From NCBI GenBank assembly GCA_031278665.1, contig JAITKC010000039.1, positions 1-7,820 on the forward strand: a stretch of DNA of 7,820 nucleotides. Direction: 5' to 3'. Below, in pieces: positions 1 through 5,029 of the stretch (within the stretch, counting starts at the first letter, position 1; every line of letters begins with the position of its first letter). Below the pieces are notes generated by a model that did no database searches, was not told where the DNA came from, and saw only the letters and a list, made by a program, of their open reading frames with translations. The DNA comes from Bifidobacteriaceae bacterium. Lineage in GTDB: Bacteria > Actinomycetota > Actinomycetes > Actinomycetales > WQXJ01. The position numbers and the translations under genes are program-made.

Positions 1-66
1 CCCGCCCACCCGCCAGCCAAAACACGACTCCGACGAGGCCTTGATTGCGAGGGGAGCCGGAAAGGC
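1..66. other. Short non-coding left edge
   Basis: These 66 bases lie downstream of the minus-strand deacetylase stop codon. I see no reading frame, no convincing hairpin with a T tract, and no repeat. The deacetylase terminator may lie here or beyond the left edge, but nothing in the sequence shows it. Confidence 0.4.
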
Positions 67-1005
67 TCAGGAGGTGGGCGCACCCGCGCGCGGGCCGAAG
101 TAGATCGCCTGCCCCGGCGCTATCGGATCATTGAAAAGACCGGCTACGGTGACCAATTCGAAGCCTCTGGCCTTCAGCCCGGAGACAATTCCAGGCAGTG
201 CGTCGATTGTTTCCGCGACAGTGTCGTGCATCAAAATAATCGAACCCGGCTTCGGATCGTTTACCGCGTGAGCGGTGATCTTGGCCGGATCATGGGTCAA
301 CCAATCCTCGGTGTCGACATCCCAGAGCACAAATGTCTTCCCCGCGCAGGCGGCCAGAATCTCGTCATTCCAGCTGCCGTAGGGCGGGCGCACCAAAGTC
401 GTCTCGACGCCGGCGGCGTCGCGGATCGCCCGCGCCGTCCGGTCGGCGTCGGCGCAGGCGTCGGCCGCCGTCAACTTCTTCATGTCGCGGTGGTTCCAGG
501 AATGGCCGCCAACCTGGTGTCCGCTTTCGACCTGGCGCTTTACCGCCTCGGGCCGGTTGGCCGTGTTTTGGCCGGTGTTGAAGAAAGTCGCCTTGACGCC
601 AAGCTCGTCCAGTTTGTCCAACAGGGCGGCGTCGTAGGCCGACGGGCCGTCGTCAAAGGTCAGCGCCACACAGGCGACCACCGAGCAATCGACGCCGTCC
701 GGCGGCTCGGACGGCTCGGGGGCCGGCGGCGTGGGCGGCTCGCCTTTCGCGACCTCCGGCGGCGGGGTCACATCGATAGTCACCCGCGCGGCCGGCTGCG
801 CCACCGTGCCCTTAGTCGGCAGCAGGGCCATAAAACAGGCGACGCCCAGCGCCAGCACTCCGACCGCCAACGCGATCGAGGCGCGCCAGGCGCGCCAACT
901 CGAGGCTTCGGGGGGACTGGCCTTTGCCAAAATCGTTTCGCTTCCCGGTCGGGGTCCGTGACCTATCAATTGTCGCCCGTCTTGGCCCGTTGGGGGTCGT
1001 CCCAA
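67..1005 (-). CDS. Membrane-anchored polysaccharide deacetylase (NodB domain, carbohydrate esterase family 4)
   Basis: Metal-dependent deacetylase, probably removing acetyl groups from N-acetylated cell-wall or extracellular glycans outside the membrane. Counting from the TTG at 1005, residues about 42-62 form one hydrophobic segment (signal anchor or signal peptide). A proline-rich linker follows (about 79-103), then the NodB domain (about 112-290). All five NodB motifs are present: TFDDGP (116-121, metal-binding Asp119 and preceding catalytic Asp118), HSWNH (168-172, the two metal His), RPPYG (206-210), DVDTEDW (229-235) and LMHDT (258-262, catalytic His260). Cys107 and Cys112 just before the domain could form a disulfide. 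The start is uncertain. There is no ATG or GTG before the membrane segment, and an in-frame TAG at 1009-1011 bounds the frame. Candidate starts are TTG at 1005, 969 or 930, and only 930 has a weak purine-rich site (GGGAAG, 10 nt upstream). The substrate (peptidoglycan, chitin-like or other) cannot be told. It appears to be a single-gene unit divergent from cysK. Confidence 0.9.
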   Translation of the reverse strand: MGRPPTGQDGRQLIGHGPRPGSETILAKASPPEASSWRAWRASIALAVGVLALGVACFMALLPTKGTVAQPAARVTIDVTPPPEVAKGEPPTPPAPEPSEPPDGVDCSVVACVALTFDDGPSAYDAALLDKLDELGVKATFFNTGQNTANRPEAVKRQVESGHQVGGHSWNHRDMKKLTAADACADADRTARAIRDAAGVETTLVRPPYGSWNDEILAACAGKTFVLWDVDTEDWLTHDPAKITAHAVNDPKPGSIILMHDTVAETIDALPGIVSGLKARGFELVTVAGLFNDPIAPGQAIYFGPRAGAPTS

Positions 1006-1193
1006 GGTCTAAGTGTCCGTTTTTTCTCCGGCCGCCGGCCGGATTCCGGCGCGATTGGTCTATCTCCCGTCCCCGCCGCCGGCGCGGAGCCGGGCCTTTA
1101 CAGTGGTTGGGGCGTCGCCGACGCCTAACCTAAGCTGACGCGCGACGCCGCCAGACGGCATCGTCCACCGGGCAAGAACTAAGGAGACCCGCC
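1006..1193. promoter_or_regulatory. Divergent intergenic region between the deacetylase gene and cysK
   Basis: These 188 bp must hold the promoters for both diverging genes, since both transcription units begin here. No promoter can be assigned firmly. TTTACA at 1097-1102 resembles a -35 box, but no -10 box lies at a good distance; TAACCT at 1126-1131 is 23 bp downstream, which is too far. A GC-rich inverted repeat lies at 1027-1043 (7-bp arms, GCC loop) beside a T6 run at 1020-1025. The cysK ribosome binding site AAGGAG is at 1181-1186, 7 nt before the ATG. The role of the region is inferred from gene orientation. Confidence 0.35.
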
Positions 1194-2138
1194 ATGTCCA
1201 AGATCTACGCCGACGCTTCCGAAATCACCGGCAACACCCCGCTGGTCAAGATCAACCGCCTCGGCCAGAACCTGGCGCCGGGCGCCCAGGTGCTCGGCAA
1301 ACTGGAGTTCTACAACCCCGCCGGCAGCGTCAAGGACCGCATCGGCGTGGCCATAGTCGACGCCGCCGAGGCCGCCGGCGCCCTCAAACCGGGAGGCACA
1401 ATTGTCGAGGGCACCAGCGGCAACACCGGCATCGCGCTGGCCTTCGTGGGCGCCGCGCGCGGCTACCACGTGGTGCTGACAATGCCGGAGTCGATGTCGA
1501 AAGAGCGCCGGGCCCTGCTGCGGGCGTTCGGCGCCGAATTGGTGTTGACCCCCGCCTCGGAGGGTATGAAAGGCGCCGTCGCCGCGGCTGAGAAAATCGC
1601 CGCCGACAGGCCCGGCGCGATCCTAGCCCGCCAGTTCGAGAACGAGGCCAATCCGGAGATCCACCGCCGGACCACGGCCGAAGAGATCTGGGCCGACACC
1701 GACGGCGCGGTCGACGTGGTGGTCGGCGGAGTCGGCACCGGCGGCACCATAACCGGCGTCGGCCAGGTCATCAAGGCGCGCAAGCCGTCGCTCAAGGTGA
1801 TCGCGGTCGAGCCGGCTGAGTCGCCGCTGCTGTCTGAGGGCAAGGCCGGGCCGCACAAGATTCAGGGCATCGGCGCCAACTTCGTGCCCGAAGTCCTGGA
1901 CACCGACATCTACGACGAGGTCATCCGGATCGCCTCCGATGACGCCATCGCCACCGCCCGCGCCGCCGCCACCGAGGAGGGCCTGCTGGTGGGCATCTCG
2001 TCGGGCGCCGCGCTGGCCGCCGCCATCGAATACGCCCAACGCCCCGAGGCCGCCGGGCAGCTGGTCGTCGCGGTGGTGCCGGACTTCGGCGAGCGCTACC
2101 TGTCCACCGTCTTGTACTCCGACCTGCTCGATTCCTGA
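1194..2138 (+). CDS. cysK: O-acetylserine sulfhydrylase (cysteine synthase A)
   Basis: PLP-dependent fold-type II enzyme of the cytoplasm. It makes L-cysteine and acetate from O-acetyl-L-serine and sulfide. The 314-residue length is normal for CysK. Visible motifs are NPAGSVKDR with the PLP Schiff-base lysine Lys47, the substrate loop TSGNTG (74-79), the phosphate-binding loop GTGGT (181-185), [11 protein letters not shown] (222-232), and GISSGAA, whose serine contacts the PLP ring nitrogen (Ser270). The C-terminal [10 protein letters not shown] (296-305) is, as I recall, the form found in actinobacterial CysK1. The ATG start is supported by AAGGAG 7 nt upstream. The serine acetyltransferase gene begins about 55 bp downstream on the same strand, so the two are probably co-transcribed and act in sequence. 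Cystathionine beta-synthase is a less likely alternative, since the protein is short and has no CBS domains. No regulator site was recognised. Confidence 0.96.
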   Translation: MSKIYADASEITGNTPLVKINRLGQNLAPGAQVLGKLEFYNPAGSVKDRIGVAIVDAAEAAGALKPGGTIVEGTSGNTGIALAFVGAARGYHVVLTMPESMSKERRALLRAFGAELVLTPASEGMKGAVAAAEKIAADRPGAILARQFENEANPEIHRRTTAEEIWADTDGAVDVVVGGVGTGGTITGVGQVIKARKPSLKVIAVEPAESPLLSEGKAGPHKIQGIGANFVPEVLDTDIYDEVIRIASDDAIATARAAATEEGLLVGISSGAALAAAIEYAQRPEAAGQLVVAVVPDFGERYLSTVLYSDLLDS

Positions 2139-2192
2139 GCCGGCCGGCGGCGCGAGCCAGGGCGGGCGCGCGGGTTGGGCAGCGGGCCGATA

Positions 2193-2807
2193 ATGGAGGA
2201 CATGACCGCGTCCAGTCCCGCCGCGACGTTTTCAGCGCTGCGGCGGTTCGGCCGGGTGCTGCGCGACGACTTGGCCACGGCGCAGCGCCGCGACCCAGCC
2301 GCCCGCACCAAGATCGAAGTGGCGTTGGCCTACCCCGGGGTCCACGCCCTGTGGGTCCACCGCCTGACGCACCGGCTGTGGCGGGAGCCGGCGCTGCGGC
2401 TGCCGGCCCGCCTGATCTCGCAGTTTGCCCGCTTCCTGACGGGAATTGAGATCCACCCGGGCGCGCGGTTGGGCCGCCGGTTGTTCATCGACCACGGCAG
2501 CGGCGTGGTCATCGGGGAGACCGCCAAAGTGGGCGATGACGTGCTGCTGTTTCACGGGGTGACGCTCGGCGGGCGCTCGATGGTCAAGGGCAAACGCCAT
2601 CCGACAATCGGGAACCGGGTCACGATTGGGGCCGGCGCCAAGGTTTTGGGCCCCATCACGGTGGGCGATGACGCGCGCGTCGGCGCCAATTCGGTAGTCG
2701 TTCACGACGTGCCCGCCGCCGGCGTGGTGGTCGGCGTGCCCGGCAAGGTCCGGCGGGTCAAACCCCGCGAACAGGGGCTGCTAGAAGACGCCGCCCTGTG
2801 GATCTGA
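2193..2807 (+). CDS. cysE: Serine O-acetyltransferase (short EpsC-type)
   Basis: Transfers acetyl from acetyl-CoA to L-serine, giving O-acetylserine, the substrate of the CysK encoded just upstream. From the ATG at 2193 the protein is 204 residues. This is shorter than the roughly 270-residue enterobacterial form because the N-terminal helical part is reduced, as in many Gram-positive homologues. Residues about 12-85 are the helical part. A left-handed beta-helix follows (about 87-185) with hexapeptide repeats such as [20 protein letters not shown]. The catalytic pair is visible as Asp100-His101 (in [14 protein letters not shown]) and His136 (in KRHPTI), matching His158 and His193 of the E. 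coli enzyme with the same spacing of 35. The start is not certain: TTG at 2175, ATG at 2193 and ATG at 2202 are in frame, and none has an ideal ribosome site (the GGAGGA at 2195-2200 is too close to 2202). The protein ends in Leu-Trp-Ile. A terminal Ile is what CysE proteins use to dock in the CysK active site. Confidence 0.94.
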   Translation: MEDMTASSPAATFSALRRFGRVLRDDLATAQRRDPAARTKIEVALAYPGVHALWVHRLTHRLWREPALRLPARLISQFARFLTGIEIHPGARLGRRLFIDHGSGVVIGETAKVGDDVLLFHGVTLGGRSMVKGKRHPTIGNRVTIGAGAKVLGPITVGDDARVGANSVVVHDVPAAGVVVGVPGKVRRVKPREQGLLEDAALWI

Positions 2808-2880
2808 GCCTGGTCCGGCCCTGGACCGGGTGGCCGCGCCAGGTCGGCGCGACACGGCCCAGGGGCCGCGGAACCGGCCT
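2808..2880. terminator. Convergent intergenic region with three GC-rich hairpins
   Basis: This gap separates cysE from the converging GH172 gene. Three inverted repeats lie one after another: 2809-2830 (8-bp arms with one G-T pair, 6-nt loop), 2835-2851 (CGCGCC/GGCGCG, 5-nt loop) and 2855-2868 (CGGCC/GGCCG, 4-nt loop). None is followed by a T tract on either strand, so this is not a classical intrinsic terminator. T-poor hairpins between converging genes are common in high-GC actinobacteria, and a bidirectional stop or mRNA 3'-end-stabilising role is inferred. Confidence 0.45.
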
Positions 2881-3975
2881 TCAGTCGACTTCGAGTTGGA
2901 GCAGATCCGGCGTCAAGGCAGCCTGGTCGCTGACTCCGGCGGGATCGTTGAGGTAATAGAAAGCAGTCGACGCGACGTCGTCCCTCAAGATCCGATACCG
3001 ATAGTCAAGGCCGTTGCCAAGTCCTGGCCCCAAGCCGAGGGCCTGAACGTCGACTTTGACGGCCGACTCGAATGGGATGTCGTCCGCCAGATGCCACCGA
3101 TACATCCCGAAGCGCGGCTGCGGCCGCTCGAAGCCGATCGGCGCCAGCGCCTGGTTCAGGCCGAGGTACGCGGTGGTGTATTCGGTGCAGGTCTTGCCGT
3201 CGATGGTGAAGCCCCAGGCGCCGCCGAAATAGTCCTCGGTTCCGGTTCCGCAGATAGTAGGCCAGGCGTCGTCATCGTCGAGGTAGAACTTGAACTCGCC
3301 TTCGCCCCACCAACCGGGATGTCTTGACTGCCAGGCCAGATAAGTGCCAACGTACCTGCCCGCGCCGTCGGTGCGCAGGAGTCGGTGCACGCCGTCTTCG
3401 ACCGGATTGGACCTTGCCCAATCGCAGTGGAAGTAGAGGCTGTCGTCTGGTACGGCGGTCAGCCCGTAGTCGACTTGGTAGAAAAACACGACGGACTCGG
3501 GGGCCAAGTTCACCACCGCGATCTCGCATGACCGTTTGAAGGGCATGGGCCAATAGCAATTGAAACCTCCCTTCGGGTTGACGCACACTGTCGCCGAGGT
3601 CACCTGGCTGAACACGCACCAGCCGTTGCAGAAGAAGTCGCCCAGCGGAACACGCACGGCTGGCTCGGGGGCGCCGTCCCACTTCATTTCGAGAACAATC
3701 GACCGCCACGCCTCCTGGGCCACTGTGATCCAGATATGCCGGATCACGCCGGGCGAATCGATCGCGGCCAGCACGAACCGCGATTCGCCGGCGAGGTCGA
3801 CGCACGGCGAAACTTTCCAGCCGCGGCCTAAGCGCGACGCGGCCGCCGCGCCCCAGCCCGTCCGAGCTTGGCCCCCCGCCCCGGGCGCGCCGGTTGGGTT
3901 CTCCGCCGATATCGAACGGGGGCGCAGCGTCGACGGGCGGGTCAGACTCGTCAGATCAGAGGGATTGACAAACAT
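2881..3975 (-). CDS. GH172 family (DUF2961) glycoside hydrolase, intracellular
   Basis: Member of the DUF2961 family, renamed GH172. Characterised members act on alpha-D-fructofuranosides (difructose dianhydride I) or on D-arabinofuranosides. The start is set at the ATG at 3975 because AGGAG lies 7 nt upstream and the family's N-terminal block RSISAENPTG (20-29) follows; the frame stays open further upstream but there overlaps the kinase gene. The protein is 364 residues, about normal. Family motifs seen: GVIRHIWIT (76-84), a GGFNCYWPMPF block (136-146), WWGEGEFKFYLD (222-233), PTICGTGTEDYFGGAWGF (239-256) and YRWHLADDIPF (292-302). The glutamates in GEGE (225, 227) and GTGTED (247) are the likely catalytic acids by analogy. 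I see no signal peptide and no membrane segment, so it should act in the cytoplasm on an imported sugar. It is the last gene of the importer operon, 22 bp after the kinase. The exact substrate is unknown. Confidence 0.88.
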   Translation of the reverse strand: MFVNPSDLTSLTRPSTLRPRSISAENPTGAPGAGGQARTGWGAAAASRLGRGWKVSPCVDLAGESRFVLAAIDSPGVIRHIWITVAQEAWRSIVLEMKWDGAPEPAVRVPLGDFFCNGWCVFSQVTSATVCVNPKGGFNCYWPMPFKRSCEIAVVNLAPESVVFFYQVDYGLTAVPDDSLYFHCDWARSNPVEDGVHRLLRTDGAGRYVGTYLAWQSRHPGWWGEGEFKFYLDDDDAWPTICGTGTEDYFGGAWGFTIDGKTCTEYTTAYLGLNQALAPIGFERPQPRFGMYRWHLADDIPFESAVKVDVQALGLGPGLGNGLDYRYRILRDDVASTAFYYLNDPAGVSDQAALTPDLLQLEVD

Positions 3976-3982
3976 TCGGCTT

Positions 3983-3987
3983 CTCCT
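3983..3987 (-). promoter_or_regulatory. Ribosome binding site of the GH172 gene
   Basis: On the minus strand AGGAG stands 7 nt before the ATG at 3975, inside the 22-bp gap after the kinase stop codon. It decides the start of the GH172 gene and rules out the longer upstream frame, which would run through the kinase coding sequence. Confidence 0.8.
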
Positions 3988-3997
3988 ATCCGGCTCT

Positions 3998-5029
3998 TTA
4001 GGCCGCTTTGACTTTGGTTTCGCGATTGGCGGCGCGATGGCGTTCGCGCAGAGGCGCCAACGTCTGATTGATTCGGCCGAGCGTATCGGGAATCGAGCGG
4101 CCGAGCGCCTCGCGTAGCGCCATCGCCGCCGCGCCGGCCAGCCCGTCCGGCACCACGACCACCGGGCCCAGCTTTGGCGCGCGGACAATCACCATTTGGG
4201 CTAACCGGGGGTAAGCCGCCAGAATGCCGCCGCTGAAGACGGCTGGCCACGGCTCGGTCGCAACTGCCGCGAGAGTTCGCGCCAGCCCGTCAGCGGCACG
4301 GCTGACCAGGCGGTCCGCCACCGGATCGCCTGCGGCGGCGAACGCCAACTTGGCGAAGCGGGCCAAGTCGCGCGCCGGTCTGGCGTGCAGCGCCTCCACC
4401 ATCGCTATCAGTCCCTCAGCGCGACTGTGCAGGGGCCAGGTAGTGCGCCGCGGCAATTCGGCTTGCAGTAGTTCGGTCAACTTGGTTTGGGGCCCGATGC
4501 CGTCCAAGCCGGCCAAAGCCGCTCGCACAACCCCCTGCCCAATCCAAAAGCCCGAACCAACGTCCCCAAGGAGATGTCCGAGCCCGTCGGCGGCGGCCGC
4601 TATTGCCGACCGCTCAACTCGGATAGCCGCCGCCCCAGTTCCAGCCACCAGCGCGTAGCCCTCGCCGGCGTCCCGCCCCGAGAAAAACGTCGCCAGAATG
4701 TCGGGAACGAGCGTCGGGAAGGCGGTCACGCCCAACTCCTTGAGGCACTCGCCCAGGTACCCGAGGTCGCCGTCGGGCATGTGCCCGGTCATCGCGACGA
4801 CGATGCCGCCTACCTCCGACGGATCGGCCCCGCCCTCAGCCACCGCCGCGGCCACAGCCGCGGCCACGCCTCGCGCCACCTGGGACCCGCCGACCACCAG
4901 GGGGTTCCCGCCATCCATCCGGCTCAGACCAAGGCAACGGCCGTCGAGCGCCAAAGCCAGCGCGCGAACCGACGTTCCGCCCGCGTCGACCGCCACGACG
5001 CAGGACGACGAATCCGCCTCGATCCTCAT
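3998..5029 (-). CDS. BadF/BadG/BcrA/BcrD-type sugar kinase, N-acetylglucosamine-kinase-like
   Basis: ASKHA-fold ATP-dependent kinase of 343 residues, most like N-acetylglucosamine or glucosamine kinases of the BadF/BadG group. It probably phosphorylates a sugar released in the cytoplasm after import. Motifs: phosphate-1 VDAGGT (14-19); Asp110 in VPDILATFFSG, at the place of the catalytic aspartate; phosphate-2 LVAGTGAAAI (127-136); the family-typical GHLLGDVGSGFWIG (151-164); and the adenosine-side FSGGIL (265-270). No CxxC iron-sulfur ligands like those of benzoyl-CoA reductase subunits are seen, which favours a sugar kinase. The ATG overlaps the permease stop as ATGA at 5026-5029, so its translation is probably coupled to the permease. 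Only a weak purine stretch precedes it. The sugar specificity is not readable. GlcNAc fits the neighbouring binding protein, but a pentose or ketose cannot be excluded given the GH172 gene next door. Confidence 0.85.
   Translation of the reverse strand: MRIEADSSSCVVAVDAGGTSVRALALALDGRCLGLSRMDGGNPLVVGGSQVARGVAAAVAAAVAEGGADPSEVGGIVVAMTGHMPDGDLGYLGECLKELGVTAFPTLVPDILATFFSGRDAGEGYALVAGTGAAAIRVERSAIAAAADGLGHLLGDVGSGFWIGQGVVRAALAGLDGIGPQTKLTELLQAELPRRTTWPLHSRAEGLIAMVEALHARPARDLARFAKLAFAAAGDPVADRLVSRAADGLARTLAAVATEPWPAVFSGGILAAYPRLAQMVIVRAPKLGPVVVVPDGLAGAAAMALREALGRSIPDTLGRINQTLAPLRERHRAANRETKVKAA

Noticed and set aside
1020..1043. GC-rich hairpin (7-bp arms, 1027-1043) next to a T6 run (1020-1025), resembling an intrinsic terminator
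   Set aside because: The T run precedes the hairpin on the plus strand and reads as A6 after it on the minus strand, so it cannot give a U tract on either strand. It also lies upstream of both diverging genes, where a terminator is not expected.
226..1128. Plus-strand open frame of 300 codons opposite the deacetylase
   Set aside because: It is the antisense shadow of a gene with all five NodB motifs. Its own translation is Arg/Gly/Val-rich with no recognisable domain.
1097..1131. TTTACA / TAACCT as a sigma-70-type promoter for cysK
   Set aside because: The 23-bp spacer is well outside the usual 16-19 bp, and no better -10 box lies at the right distance.
1463..2039. Minus-strand open frames opposite cysK
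   Set aside because: They have no motifs and no ribosome site, and overlap a fully conserved enzyme gene on the other strand.
3976..4188. Longer GH172 start that would add 71 residues
   Set aside because: It would run through the 3' part of the kinase gene, its added residues are Arg/Ala-rich shadow sequence, and a strong ribosome site marks the ATG at 3975.
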